A DNA stretch of 64,000 bases from Pseudomonas fluorescens (GCF_902497855.1 NZ_CABVHU010000004.1:124001-188000); one strand, 5' to 3'; shown: positions 17,650 to 26,900, counted from the first letter of the stretch. Numbers and translations: made by a program. Notes: generated by a model from the sequence alone, not told the origin.

Positions 17650-18555
17650 ATGCTGCTGCGACATCTGCGCTATTTGCTGGCGGTCGCCGACCACGGCGGC
17701 TTCACCCGCGCCGCCGAGGCGCTGCACGTCTCCCAACCGACCCTGTCGCAACAGATCCGGCAACTGGAAGAAACCCTGGGCGTGAGCCTGTTCGACCGGA
17801 CTTCGCGCACGGTCAAACCGACCGATGCGGGCCAGGCCTACATCGAGTGCGCACGTCGGGTATTGGTGGAGCTGGAGGCTGGCAAACGTGCGCTGCACGA
17901 TGTGAAGGATTTATCCCGTGGCACCTTGCGACTGGCGATGACGCCGACCTTCATGGCGTACCTGGTGGGGCCGTTGGTGCGCGACTACGCGGCGCGGTAT
18001 CCGAATATCCATCTGCAGATTTTCGAGTTGTCGATGGACGATATCGAAGCCGGTCTGGTGGATGACTCACTGGATATCGCCATCGCGTTTACCCAGGTCA
18101 GGCATACCGACATCGAGGCGATCCCGGCGTTTACCGAAACCCTGGGGGTGATGGTGGGACGCGATCATCCCCTGTACGAAAGTCAGGCGGCGTTGTCTGC
18201 CGACGAGTTGGCGCGGTTGGAGTTTGCGCTGCTGACCACCGACTTCGTCACCCGTAATCGCATCGATGAGTACTTCGCCCTGGAGCAGATCACACCGAAG
18301 GTGGTGATCGAGGTCAACTCGGTGAGCACCTTGCTCGAAGTGATCCGGCACACGGCCATTGCCACCATCCTGCCGGAACCCATTGCCACCCAGGACCGTG
18401 CGTTGCGCAAAATTGCGCTGCTGGGGGAGGCGCCCAGGCGAGGTGCTGCGCTGCTTCGGCGCAAAAACAATTATCACAGTGCGGCGTCGGTGGCCTTTAT
18501 GGAGCTGGTGTTGGCTGCGGTTGCGGAGGAGTCGGCGAGTTCAATCATCCACTGA
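17650..18555 (+). CDS. cynR: LysR-type regulator of the cyanate genes
   Basis: A 301-residue LysR-type regulator. Winged HTH at residues 1-60 (GGFTRAAEALHVSQPTLSQQIRQLEETLG), then a periplasmic-binding-like effector domain (about 90-295). The PTLSQQIRQLE motif and divergent position next to cynS-cynT match CynR of E. coli, which activates cyn genes when cyanate is present. The 3' end overlaps the convergent gene at 18541 by 15 bases. Confidence 0.92.
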   Translation: MLLRHLRYLLAVADHGGFTRAAEALHVSQPTLSQQIRQLEETLGVSLFDRTSRTVKPTDAGQAYIECARRVLVELEAGKRALHDVKDLSRGTLRLAMTPTFMAYLVGPLVRDYAARYPNIHLQIFELSMDDIEAGLVDDSLDIAIAFTQVRHTDIEAIPAFTETLGVMVGRDHPLYESQAALSADELARLEFALLTTDFVTRNRIDEYFALEQITPKVVIEVNSVSTLLEVIRHTAIATILPEPIATQDRALRKIALLGEAPRRGAALLRRKNNYHSAASVAFMELVLAAVAEESASSIIH

Positions 18556-18843
18556 CTGGCACACGCCGTTGGGTGCCTTGCCGGTCGAGGACACGGTCAC
18601 GGAGTCGTCATCGGCGAGGACGATATAAATCGTGACGCCCGAACCCTTGGCTTCGAAGCGACGATCGTCGATGGCTTTGGTGGTGGCTTCCTTCTCGTTG
18701 ATCAATACGGGGCCGTCCTGATCGGCGTGGACGACAATCGTACCGGGGCAGTCCACATCGAATGAGGGAATGCCAGGGACGCTGTTGGCCTGGGCAAGAT
18801 GGGTCATGACCAGCAACACCAGGAATGTCAGGGTACTTTTCAT
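18541..18843 (-). CDS. Small exported protein of unknown function
   Basis: A 100-residue protein with a clear Sec signal peptide (MKSTLTFLVLLVMTHLAQA, cleavage near 19). The mature part is small, acidic and beta-rich with two cysteines (in VDCPG and GVCQS) that could form one disulfide. I recognise no domain. It is convergent with cynR with a 15-base overlap, and a bidirectional terminator lies upstream of its start at 18913. Confidence 0.7.
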   Translation of the reverse strand: MKSTLTFLVLLVMTHLAQANSVPGIPSFDVDCPGTIVVHADQDGPVLINEKEATTKAIDDRRFEAKGSGVTIYIVLADDDSVTVSSTGKAPNGVCQSVDD

Positions 18844-18912
18844 CGCAAGTCTCCAGGGACCAACAGCGCATAGGGTTAACGATAGCTTTGTTTTGCTGTG
18901 CCCGAGACAAAC

Positions 18913-18950
18913 AAAAAGGCCCCGCTCGATTTGACGAGCGAGGCCTTTTT
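18913..18950. terminator. Bidirectional rho-independent terminator
   Basis: AAAAAGGCC and GGCCTTTTT pair, continued inward by CGCTCG/CGAGCG around a short loop, with A- and T-runs on either flank. In minus-strand sense it ends the gene at 18985-19314. No plus-strand transcript obviously needs it. Confidence 0.85.
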
Positions 18951-18984
18951 CATTAACGGGGTGGAATAAAACCCCAGGGAGGAT

Positions 18985-19314
18985 TCAGTAGAACCGGTCA
19001 ATCACCCGAACTTCGTTCTGGTTCTGCATCGAGGCCCACGCCTGTTTCAGCGTTTGCAGGACATTACCGATGAAGTCCTTGTCCGCCGCGGCTTTCTTGC
19101 CGACATAACCCTGGCCGCGACGGTACATCTTCAGTCGGGCAAGCAGGTTCTGGTTGTTCCGGTCGAACTCGGCTTCATGGGCATGCGGCGACAGGCAGTC
19201 GATATGCACCTGGCCCGACTTGCTGATCCACAGGATATGGCTGTCGTGGCTGTCTTTTTGCGCCGCGAACATGCGAGCCAGTTCATCGATGGTGGGTTGA
19301 TTGTTCAGATTCAT
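18985..19314 (-). CDS. Conserved hypothetical protein (109 aa)
   Basis: A 109-residue soluble protein beginning MNLNNQPTIDELARMFAAQKD. It has balanced composition with no signal peptide or membrane segment. The middle holds HDSHILWISKSGQVHIDCLSP and the C-terminus is basic and helical, up to VRVIDRFY. Its good codon use, a GGGGC-type ribosome site just before the ATG and a downstream terminator support a real gene. I do not recognise the family. Confidence 0.7.
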   Translation of the reverse strand: MNLNNQPTIDELARMFAAQKDSHDSHILWISKSGQVHIDCLSPHAHEAEFDRNNQNLLARLKMYRRGQGYVGKKAAADKDFIGNVLQTLKQAWASMQNQNEVRVIDRFY

Positions 19315-19847
19315 AATAAAGCCCCTTGACCATTTGGTGATCTTTCAAAGTTGATTCGCTAATACAGGTAGCCCATCGGTTAGTTGATCCCTGGCACCGA
19401 AACCAGGACGTCAGCGGTCGACCGACAAAAATGACGGGGTCCGCGTCTGTTGCATGTAGTCGTGTTGAATAACTGCTACGCAATTGCGTCACAACGAAGA
19501 GAAGCAGCGAAAACCTTCAGGCCACTGCCGACATTTTCAGGGTCGGCCACAAGCTTCATGAGGATTGATCGCCAGCGCTTCTCGCCCTTGTACTGGACGT
19601 TCAGGCCAGGTCAGCTTCTTCAATCTGCCTTGTGGGCAGCGTGCATCCGGGAAAAACAGCTCGGCGGTCAGACGAGCTTGCTCAAACGTGTTGCCTGTAC
19701 TCCCGATCGGGGAGACATCTGCATCATGCAAGGGCAAAGCGGAGGCGTCAACGGTTTTGTAGTGATTATTTTTGCTCACTACATATTGTCGGACAAAGCT
19801 GTTTGGAATTAGCCAGGCGGCAGGAAAAGCGCCATTCAGGGTAACGG
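19315..19847. other. Gene-poor stretch, no supported feature
   Basis: About 530 bases between two minus-strand genes. Several short frames exist on both strands (for example 19450-19812 plus), but none has a good ribosome site, recognisable family or convincing codon bias. It may hold decayed sequence. Confidence 0.5.
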
Positions 19848-20339
19848 CTACGTGCGCTGGAAGCGGTAAAAGGTACAGGGGTAACCGTCCACCGGTCTTT
19901 GATGCAGGGTGAACTCGCCACCGGTGAATTGGGGCATCACGATCGCCCAGAACAACCGCGCCGGCTGGTTCGCATCGATGTGGAAAATCTGCCATTGACC
20001 GGGGAATCGGTTCAAGAGGGTGGAAACGACAAACCTCGCGACGCCTTGGCCACGAAAACGTCGACTGACGAAAAGGTAGCCGATGTTGAAGTGGGCGCCC
20101 GGTAGATGGACGACGTCATCCACAGTTACGAAACCGGCCAGCTCGTCGTCGACCTTGATCAGGAAAGGCCTGGTCGCGGGGTTGCGCCAGTAATCCAGCA
20201 GCGGCTGGAAATTGAAGAAGCCATGCCCACCGAGTTTCAACGGCAGCCACTCGCTGACGTCATACAGGTAGAACTGCATCAGGTTTTCTATCGTCTCCAG
20301 GTCGTCGCGCTGGGCGGCGTGCAGTTCTATAGATGGCAT
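19848..20339 (-). CDS. GNAT family N-acetyltransferase
   Basis: A 163-residue GNAT-fold protein starting at ATG 20339 (AGGAG 9 bases upstream), beginning MPSIELHAAQRDDLETIENL. The acetyl-CoA motif A is recognisable: NIGYLFVSRRFRGQGVARFVVSTL (R-x-x-G-x-G/A). It is similar to predicted acetyltransferases of pseudomonads whose substrate is unknown. It is divergent from the catabolic island's first operon. Confidence 0.85.
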   Translation of the reverse strand: MPSIELHAAQRDDLETIENLMQFYLYDVSEWLPLKLGGHGFFNFQPLLDYWRNPATRPFLIKVDDELAGFVTVDDVVHLPGAHFNIGYLFVSRRFRGQGVARFVVSTLLNRFPGQWQIFHIDANQPARLFWAIVMPQFTGGEFTLHQRPVDGYPCTFYRFQRT

Positions 20340-20409
20340 GGGGGCTGGCTCCTGATGGTGGGCTACGGGAACACTAGACCATTCTGAGCGAAGGGTTTTC
20401 GTGCCGGAT

Positions 20410-20478
20410 TGTTCTGAATACGCAAACACTGAAGTCGCCGAGAATGGAATTGTTGGCGTAGTGACGGGCTTGTAGCCT
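20410..20478 (+). promoter_or_regulatory. Regulon promoter 1: LysR-type box plus -35/-10
   Basis: TGTT-N11-AACA (20410-20428) is a classic LysR-type T-N11-A dyad. At fixed spacing come GTCGCCGA (20434-20441), a TTGTTG -35 element (20450-20455) and, after 17 bases, TAGCCT (20473-20478). The barrel-protein ATG lies 145 bases further on. The same layout with identical spacing recurs at 26767 and 31622, before the other two operons of the island. Confidence 0.8.
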
Positions 20479-20622
20479 TCAATACGCCGAACACTGCGAT
20501 CTGCTGAGGATCGAGTGGAGCCCAGGCCAGGGCTCATCAAGTCAGACACCTTCACGTCATACCTTGCTTTCGGACTTTTCCCCCTTGGGGGTTGGCTCCT
20601 GATAACAATAAGGAAGGCAGGT

Positions 20623-21969
20623 ATGAGTATTCGTGCATGGGCATGTGCAGCAACCCTGTTCGCCCCCGTTTTGGGTGCCGGCATATTATTTCCCGCAATG
20701 GCTTGGGCCGCAGACGACCCGATGGGCTCACTGGTACGTGGGGTTTTCGGCGATAGCCTAGAGCGTGAACATGGCATCAAGGTCTACGGCTGGGGCCAGG
20801 TGGGTGTGAGCTACAACAACAACGGCACGGATGACGTCAGCAAACAAAGCTTCTTCACCTCCGACGAAGGCGTGAACCTCAACCAGTTCGCCTTGGCCGT
20901 GGAAAAGAAACCCAAGGGCAATGTGATCGGTCGTGTCGGACCGTTTCCCGGCCCCATGCCGCAAGAGGCTGACTGGGGCTTCAACGTCACGGCGCTGTAC
21001 GGCAAGGATGCGCGCTTCTTCAAGACCTACGGCTGGGACGAGGACTGGAGTGTCAATCGCGACAACAAGGCCGAAGACGAAGCGTTCACCATTGCACAGG
21101 CCTATGTCGACTTCTACTTTCCGGTGCTCGGCGGTTCGAACCTGATGATCGGGATTTTCCACACGCCGCTGGAAAACGAAATCGGCTTCGCCTTGCCGTC
21201 CCCGGCGCCGAGCGACTTCTACTCGCACACCTATTCCTTCATGCACGGCCCGGCCAAGCACGCCGGTGCGCTGTACTCGTTCAAGCTGCCCTCGGCGCCC
21301 GGGGAAAGCATGCTGGGTTTCGAACTGGGCGTGGTGCAGGGATGGAACAACCTGCAGGACCCCAACCATGATCCAGACATCATCGCCAACGTGCGCTGGC
21401 GCTCGGCGGATTTCACGACCTGGATCGATTGGGAAAACATCTATGGCAACGGCGCCGGTGACAGCTTCGCTGACTGCAGTTGCGGCTCGCCATTGCCGGC
21501 CGGCACCAAGGATGACGATTACAAGCGCGTGGCCTCTTACCTGACCCTGTCGCAGGTGCTCGACCCGAACAACCGCGTGGCCCTGGAGTTGAACTACGGC
21601 AAGCAGGAACAGGGGGCTTTCGCCGGGTTTGCCAATAAAAACGATGCCACCTGGTACGGGACGGACATCAACTGGTATCACCGAATCAGCGAAAATCTGA
21701 TGTGGAACAGCCGCGCCGAGTGGTTCTACACCGATGCGCCCGTGCACGTGTTGATGGCCAATATCGACCCGCACACCGGGATACCCGATCCAACCTGGGG
21801 CAGTTTCTACGGCGTGACCACCAACCTGGCCTGGACGCCGACACCCAACGTTCGCCTGCGACCGGAATTGCGTTACGACATCCATTCGGGGCCCGGTCGC
21901 GATGCCTACGCCGACGGGCAAAAGGACTCGCAACTGGTCGCATCATTCGACGTCAGCTTCTTCTTCTAA
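20623..21969 (+). CDS. Outer-membrane beta-barrel (porin-like) protein, operon 1
   Basis: A 448-residue exported protein. Its signal peptide ends at about residue 30 (AMAWAADD), followed by alternating beta-strand sequence ending in an aromatic Phe (SFDVSFFF), the usual signal for outer-membrane insertion. Repeated strands such as LEREHGIKVYGWGQVGVSY, NFYHR-like blocks and LRPELRYDIHSGPG fit the porin_5/BBP2 (DUF1597) barrel families. Start ATG 20623 follows AAGGAAGG. It is the first gene of the transport operon, so a role as outer-membrane entry port for the ABC importer's substrate is likely. Confidence 0.85.
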   Translation: MSIRAWACAATLFAPVLGAGILFPAMAWAADDPMGSLVRGVFGDSLEREHGIKVYGWGQVGVSYNNNGTDDVSKQSFFTSDEGVNLNQFALAVEKKPKGNVIGRVGPFPGPMPQEADWGFNVTALYGKDARFFKTYGWDEDWSVNRDNKAEDEAFTIAQAYVDFYFPVLGGSNLMIGIFHTPLENEIGFALPSPAPSDFYSHTYSFMHGPAKHAGALYSFKLPSAPGESMLGFELGVVQGWNNLQDPNHDPDIIANVRWRSADFTTWIDWENIYGNGAGDSFADCSCGSPLPAGTKDDDYKRVASYLTLSQVLDPNNRVALELNYGKQEQGAFAGFANKNDATWYGTDINWYHRISENLMWNSRAEWFYTDAPVHVLMANIDPHTGIPDPTWGSFYGVTTNLAWTPTPNVRLRPELRYDIHSGPGRDAYADGQKDSQLVASFDVSFFF

Positions 21970-22074
21970 ACCGACTCTTTTCGTTTACCCCTGACCCTGC
22001 GTGATGGCCCGGCCGCCGCGCTGCGAATGTGTTCGTCCGGACTTTGCCGACCTGCAGCCGCCCTGGAGTACTAC

Positions 22075-23385
22075 ATGACCGACAACAACGATAAAAACCT
22101 GTTTGGCCGCGACTTCTCGCGCCGTGATTTCCTGCGTAGCACCGGCGTGGCTGCCGGTGGCGTGGCGCTGGCCAGTGTGCCGTTCAACTTTGCCCTGGGC
22201 AGTGAGCGGGTGATCAAACTCGGTTACGTCAGCCCGCAGACCGGTCCCTTGGCACCGTTTGCGGCGGCCGACAATTACATCATCGAATCGCTCAAGCAGG
22301 TGTTGAAGAACACGATCAACGTGGGCGGCAAGGCCTATCGACTGGAAGTCATCGTCAAGGACAGCCAGTCCAACCCCAACCGCGCGGCGGAAGTGGCGAG
22401 CGCGCTGATCCTGTCTGATCAGGTCGACCTGATGCTGGTGTCGTCGACGCCGGAAACCACCAACCCGGTTTCCGACCAATGCGAAATCAACGAGATTCCG
22501 TGCATTTCCACGGTTGCGCCGTGGCAGCCGTGGTTCTTTACCCGCGGTGGCAAGCCGGACCAGGGGTTCGAATGGACCTATCACTTCTTCTGGGGCCTGG
22601 AGGATGTGATCGGCACTTACAGCGCCATGTGGGGCGCCATGCCGTCCAACAAAGTGGTCGGCGGTCTGTTCCCCAACGATGGCGACGGCAATGCCTGGGG
22701 CGATTCGAAACTCGGCTTTCCTCCGGTGTTGGCGCAAAAGGGTTTCCAACTGGTCGACCCCGGTCGCTTTCAAAGCCTGACCGACGACTTCTCGGCACAG
22801 ATCGCCACGTTCAAGAAGGCTGAGGTCGAGATCGTCACCGGTGTGGTCATTCCACCGGACCTCAGCACCTTCTGGACCCAGGCTCGCCAGCAGGGTTTCA
22901 AGCCCAAAGCGGTGTCGGTCGGCAAGGCGTTGCTGTTTCCCACCGCGGTCGAGGCATTGGGCAAGGCCGGCAACAACCTGTCGACCGAAATCTGGTGGAG
23001 CCCGACGCACCCGTTCAGTTCGTCATTGACCGGTGCCAGCGCCGGGCAACTGGCCCAGGGTTTCACCCAGGCCACCGGCAAGCAGTGGACGCAACCGCTG
23101 GGTTTCGTGCACGCCCTGTTCGAACTGGCGGTGGACATCCTCAAGCGCACCGAAGAAATCGGCAACCCGCACGCAGTCCGCGACGCCTTGCTCAAGACCG
23201 ACCTCAACACTGTGGTCGGGCCGATCAACTGGAACAACGGACCGGTGAAGAACGTCGCCAAGACACCGTTGGTCAGCGGCCAATGGCGCCTGGGCAATGA
23301 CAATAAATACGACCTGGTCGTGACCAGCAATGCCACCGCCCCGGCGATTCCGTTGGGTGGCGAGATGCAGGCCATTACCTATTGA
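22075..23385 (+). CDS. Tat-exported ABC solute-binding protein (LivK/amide-binding class)
   Basis: A 436-residue periplasmic binding protein of type-1 fold (Peripla_BP_6, leucine/amide-binding class). The N-terminus carries a twin-arginine motif, SRRDFLRS with Arg16-Arg17, followed by a hydrophobic stretch, so it is predicted to be folded before Tat export. That is uncommon among Liv-type binding proteins. Ligand-domain signs are KLGYVSPQTGPLAPFAAADN, the SQSNPNRAAEVASALILSDQVDLML block, and PETTNPVSDQCE. The substrate is inferred from context to be a cyclic or aromatic compound. Confidence 0.88.
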   Translation: MTDNNDKNLFGRDFSRRDFLRSTGVAAGGVALASVPFNFALGSERVIKLGYVSPQTGPLAPFAAADNYIIESLKQVLKNTINVGGKAYRLEVIVKDSQSNPNRAAEVASALILSDQVDLMLVSSTPETTNPVSDQCEINEIPCISTVAPWQPWFFTRGGKPDQGFEWTYHFFWGLEDVIGTYSAMWGAMPSNKVVGGLFPNDGDGNAWGDSKLGFPPVLAQKGFQLVDPGRFQSLTDDFSAQIATFKKAEVEIVTGVVIPPDLSTFWTQARQQGFKPKAVSVGKALLFPTAVEALGKAGNNLSTEIWWSPTHPFSSSLTGASAGQLAQGFTQATGKQWTQPLGFVHALFELAVDILKRTEEIGNPHAVRDALLKTDLNTVVGPINWNNGPVKNVAKTPLVSGQWRLGNDNKYDLVVTSNATAPAIPLGGEMQAITY

Positions 23386-23410
23386 TCGCTGGAAAAGACA
23401 CGGGTGCACC

Positions 23411-24136
23411 ATGCAACAGCCACTTCTGCAAATGAACGATGTGCACAAAAGCTACGGAGCGGTGAAGGTCACGGACGCGATGAGCCTGACCCTGCAACCG
23501 GGCGAAGCCCTGGGCATCATCGGTCCCAACGGCGCGGGTAAAAGCACGCTGTTCAACCTGATTGCCGGGGGCGTGGCGGCCGACAGCGGCACGATCCATT
23601 TCGAAGGCCGCAACGTCACTCGCGAACCGGTGTTCAAGCGGTGCCAGCAAGGCATTGGCCGCTCCCACCAGATTCCGCATCCGTTCGTGAAAATGACCGT
23701 GTTCGAGAATTTGCTGGTCGGCGCTACATTCGGTGCGCGATTGCGCGACAAGGAGGCCAATCAGTGGTGCGCGCAGACCCTGGAGCTGACGGGCCTGATG
23801 CACAAGGCCAATGTGCTGGCCGGCTCGCTGACACTGCTCGACCGCAAGCGCCTGGAAATGGCCCGCGCGTTGTCGACCCAACCGCGGCTGTTGTTGCTGG
23901 ATGAAATCGCCGGTGGCCTGACCGAACCGGAGTGCCTGGCGCTGGTGGAAACCATTCAGGGCATTCACAAGGCCGGCGTCGCCATCATCTGGATCGAACA
24001 CATCGTGCATGCCTTGCTGGCGGTGGTCAGCCGCCTGACGGTGATCAACTTCGGCGCCAAATTGGCCGAAGGGGAGCCGCGCAGCGTGATGGCCGATCCT
24101 CGGGTCCAGGACATCTACATGGGCATCGGGAGCTGA
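23411..24136 (+). CDS. ABC transporter ATP-binding protein (LivG type)
   Basis: A 241-residue ABC ATPase: Walker A GPNGAGKST near residue 38, Walker B LLLLDE near 158, H-loop WIEH near 198. The signature motif is unusual. It reads GSLTLLDRKRLEMARAL, where most LivG proteins have L-[ST]-x-G-Q-x-x-x-[LV]-E-[LI]-A-R. This variant occurs in a LivG subgroup. ATG 23411 begins MQQPLLQMNDVHKSYG. It sits 25 bases after the binding-protein gene and 3 bases before the next ATPase. Confidence 0.92.
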   Translation: MQQPLLQMNDVHKSYGAVKVTDAMSLTLQPGEALGIIGPNGAGKSTLFNLIAGGVAADSGTIHFEGRNVTREPVFKRCQQGIGRSHQIPHPFVKMTVFENLLVGATFGARLRDKEANQWCAQTLELTGLMHKANVLAGSLTLLDRKRLEMARALSTQPRLLLLDEIAGGLTEPECLALVETIQGIHKAGVAIIWIEHIVHALLAVVSRLTVINFGAKLAEGEPRSVMADPRVQDIYMGIGS

Positions 24137-24139
24137 AGC

Positions 24140-24850
24140 ATGTCGACGAATGAAAACCTGTTATCGATCGAAAAGCTCTGTGCCGGCTACGGTGACTTTC
24201 AAGCGCTGTTCGATATCAGCCTGACCCTCGAGGCGGGCGAAACCGTGGCGATCATCGGTTCCAACGGTGCGGGCAAATCGACGTTCCTGCGCTCTCTGGC
24301 GGGGCTGATCAGGAACCAGCCCGGCGCCATCACCTTCAAGGGCCAGGCCATTGGCGATCTGGCGGCGAATCAGGTGCTGGAGCGAGGCATCGCCCTGGTG
24401 CCGGAAGGCAGGAAGCTGTTTCCCTCGTTGAGTGTCGAGGAAAACCTGCTGATCGGCGCCTACAGCAAGCGCCCGGGTTCCTGGACGCTGGCGCGGATCT
24501 ACCAGCTGTTTCCGGTGCTGGAAAAACTGCGCAAGCGCCCCGGCACCGCACTGTCCGGTGGCCAGCAGCAAATGGTCGCGATTGGCCGGGGCTTGATGGC
24601 CAACCCGCAACTGCTGTTGTGCGACGAGATCAGCCTGGGCCTGGCGCCGACGACGATCAAGGACATCTACGCTGCGCTGCCTTCGATCAAGGCTGACGGC
24701 ACCACGGTGATTCTCGTCGAGCAGGACATCAATCAGGCGCTGAGTGTCTGCGACCGTTTCTATTGCTTCCAGGAAGGGCGCGTGTCCCTGACTGGCCGGC
24801 CCGGGGACGCGGACAAAGCGCAAATCAAAGCCGCGTACTTCGGGATCTAG
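24140..24850 (+). CDS. ABC transporter ATP-binding protein (LivF type)
   Basis: A 236-residue ABC ATPase: Walker A GSNGAGKST near residue 37, signature LSGGQQQMVAIGR near 134, Walker B LLLCDE near 155, and the terminal LSVCDRFYCFQEGRV segment. It pairs with the LivG-type ATPase encoded three bases upstream to power the importer. The genes are tightly packed, consistent with one mRNA. Confidence 0.93.
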   Translation: MSTNENLLSIEKLCAGYGDFQALFDISLTLEAGETVAIIGSNGAGKSTFLRSLAGLIRNQPGAITFKGQAIGDLAANQVLERGIALVPEGRKLFPSLSVEENLLIGAYSKRPGSWTLARIYQLFPVLEKLRKRPGTALSGGQQQMVAIGRGLMANPQLLLCDEISLGLAPTTIKDIYAALPSIKADGTTVILVEQDINQALSVCDRFYCFQEGRVSLTGRPGDADKAQIKAAYFGI

Positions 24851-24852
24851 TG

Positions 24853-25716
24853 ATGGAATGGCTCAATACTTTGCTTCAAGGCATGTTGCTGGGTGGCCTC
24901 TACGCGATGTTTGCGGTGGGGCTGTCGCTGATGTTCGGCATCATGCGCCTGGTCAATATCGCCCATGGCGACTTCATCGTGCTGGCCTCTTACCTGGCGC
25001 TGATGGTGGTCAACCATCTGGGCTTCAGCCCGCTGGCAAGCCTGCTGATCGTGGTGCCGCTGATGTTCTGTTTCGGCTATCTGCTGCAGCGGCTGTTGCT
25101 CAACAGAACACTGGGCCAGGACATCCTGCCGCCCCTGCTGGTGACCTTTGGCCTGTCGATCATCGTGCAAAACGTACTGCTGGAATTTTTCAGCGCCGAC
25201 AGCCAGAAGCTGTCCCAGGGCGACCTCGAAGTCGCCAGTGTCGGCTTCGGCAGCTTGAGCGTCGGCGTCATGCCGCTGATTGTGTTTTGCAGTGCGTTGC
25301 TGATCATCGGCGGTCTGCAGTTGCTGTTCTACAAAACCGCAGTGGGCCGGGCGTTTCGCGCCACCTCCGATGACCAGCAAACCGCACGGCTGATGGGCGT
25401 CGACAACGCGCATATCTTCGGCCTGGCCATGGCACTGGCGATGGCCGTGGTGTCGATTGCCGGGGTGTTCCTGGCGATTCGCACCAGCTTCGACCCGACG
25501 GTGGGGCCGGCGCGTCTGTTGTACGGATTCGAGGCCGTGATCATCGGCGGGTTGGGCAGCCTGTGGGGCACCCTGGCCGGCGGGGTGATCCTCGGTGTGG
25601 CCCAGGCGTTGGGCGCAAAAATCGATCCTGGCTGGCAAATTCTCGCCGGTCATCTTGTGTTCCTGCTGATCCTGGTCGTGCGCCCGCGTGGCCTGTTCCC
25701 TCGGAGTGTCGACTGA
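24853..25716 (+). CDS. ABC transporter permease (LivH type)
   Basis: A 287-residue permease of the branched-chain amino acid transporter family with eight or so membrane helices. Family marks: GGLYAMFAVGLSLMFGIMRLVNIAHGDF near the start, TARLMGVD-x-x-x-IF in the cytoplasmic EAA-like loop, and the GFEAVIIGGLGSLWGTLAGG segment. Starts two bases after livF-like stop; its own stop overlaps the next ATG by one base (TGATG). Confidence 0.93.
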   Translation: MEWLNTLLQGMLLGGLYAMFAVGLSLMFGIMRLVNIAHGDFIVLASYLALMVVNHLGFSPLASLLIVVPLMFCFGYLLQRLLLNRTLGQDILPPLLVTFGLSIIVQNVLLEFFSADSQKLSQGDLEVASVGFGSLSVGVMPLIVFCSALLIIGGLQLLFYKTAVGRAFRATSDDQQTARLMGVDNAHIFGLAMALAMAVVSIAGVFLAIRTSFDPTVGPARLLYGFEAVIIGGLGSLWGTLAGGVILGVAQALGAKIDPGWQILAGHLVFLLILVVRPRGLFPRSVD

Positions 25717-26750
25717 TGAATGCCCTGAATAATCCCGCGCTCGGCTATCGCGTACAACGCACGACCACCAGCAGCCTGGTCGGTCTGTCATTGCTGGGCC
25801 TGTGTGTGTTGGTGTTGATCAGCGCGCCATTCTGGGCCGATCGTTCAAGCCTGCGGCTGGTGGTGGAGTTCGCCTATTACCTGGCGCTGGCGCAGATGTG
25901 GAACCTGCTGGCCGGTTACGCCGGCATGGTTTCGGTGGGGCAGCAGGCGTTCGTCGGTCTCGGCGGTTACCTGTTGTTCATGCTGGCCAGTCAATTCGGT
26001 GTGCCGCCATTGTTCGCGGTTTTGCTCTCGGGCGTGCTGGTGGCGTTGTTGGCGATTCCCACGGCCTTGATCGTGTTTCGACTGCGCGGTGCCTACTTCG
26101 CGATTGGCACCTGGGTCGTGGCCGAAGTCTTTCGCCTGGGCCTGGCGCAGATGAGCAGCCTGGGCGGCGGTTCCGGGCAGAGCCTGACGGCGGCGATCGT
26201 GCGGCAGATCGGCAACGACCGCGACGAGCGCGAGATGCTCATTTACTTCACCGCATTGGCCATCGCCATTGCCACCGTGGCGGTAGTGTTCTTTGTCCTG
26301 CGTTCGCGACAGGGCCTGGCGTTGGCTTCGATTCGTGACTCCGAACCGGCGTCCGGCAGCCTGGGGGTCAACACCTTCCGCACCAAGTTGATGGTGTATG
26401 TGCTGGCGGCCGGTTGCACGGGCGTGGTCGGCGCGCTGATCTTCCTGCAAAAACTGCGTATCTCCCCGGATGCCGCGTTCAGCCTGCAGGACTGGACGGC
26501 AGTGGTGATCTTTATCGTGATCATCGGCGGCATCGGCACGCTGGAGGGGCCATTGATCGGCACGCTGATCTACTTCCTGTTGCGCGGCTGCCTGGCACAG
26601 TTCGGCGCGGTGTACATGATCATCCTCGGCGTGGTCGCGGTGGTGATGATGCTCAAGGCTCCGCAAGGGGTGTGGGGGCTGATCAGCGAGCGTTTCGGCT
26701 GGCAGGTTTTCCCGATGCAGCGGCGGTTGTCAGTCCACACCACCCCATAA
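25716..26750 (+). CDS. ABC transporter permease (LivM type)
   Basis: A 344-residue LivM-type permease with about nine membrane helices: LAGYAGMVSVGQQAFVGLGGY is the conserved N-terminal motif, RLRGAYFAIGTWV the central one, and the GGIGTLEGPLIGTLIYFLLR block the C-terminal one. Coupled to LivH by the TGATG overlap at 25714-25718. It is the last gene of the transport operon; the second regulon promoter starts 17 bases after its stop. Confidence 0.93.
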   Translation: MNALNNPALGYRVQRTTTSSLVGLSLLGLCVLVLISAPFWADRSSLRLVVEFAYYLALAQMWNLLAGYAGMVSVGQQAFVGLGGYLLFMLASQFGVPPLFAVLLSGVLVALLAIPTALIVFRLRGAYFAIGTWVVAEVFRLGLAQMSSLGGGSGQSLTAAIVRQIGNDRDEREMLIYFTALAIAIATVAVVFFVLRSRQGLALASIRDSEPASGSLGVNTFRTKLMVYVLAAGCTGVVGALIFLQKLRISPDAAFSLQDWTAVVIFIVIIGGIGTLEGPLIGTLIYFLLRGCLAQFGAVYMIILGVVAVVMMLKAPQGVWGLISERFGWQVFPMQRRLSVHTTP

Positions 26751-26766
26751 ACGCGCCCACCCACAC

Positions 26767-26835
26767 TGTTTGCAATTCACGAACACAGAAGTCGCTGACA
26801 TTGCAATTGTTGGCAGGCAGCGCCGCGCTTATCGT
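26767..26835 (+). promoter_or_regulatory. Regulon promoter 2: LysR-type box plus -35/-10
   Basis: TGTT-N11-AACA (26767-26785), GTCGCTGA (26791-26798), TTGTTG (26807-26812), 17 bases, TATCGT (26830-26835). Every spacing equals that of promoters 1 and 3. The start codon of the barrel/transporter gene is 66 bases further on. Confidence 0.82.
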
Positions 26836-26900
26836 CCGCTGCGCAATGACAGCGCCGGGCATTGAACACAAACAACAATAACAATAACTGGAGAATGTCG

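Noticed and set aside
19450..19812. Possible 120-residue gene in the gap after the 109-residue hypothetical protein
   Set aside because: No ribosome site, unusual composition, no family. Overlapping frames on both strands look equally random.
20341..20622. A longer start (20515) for the operon 1 barrel gene
   Set aside because: The ATG at 20623 has AAGGAAGG before it and gives a clean signal peptide. The longer version would hide the signal peptide inside the protein.
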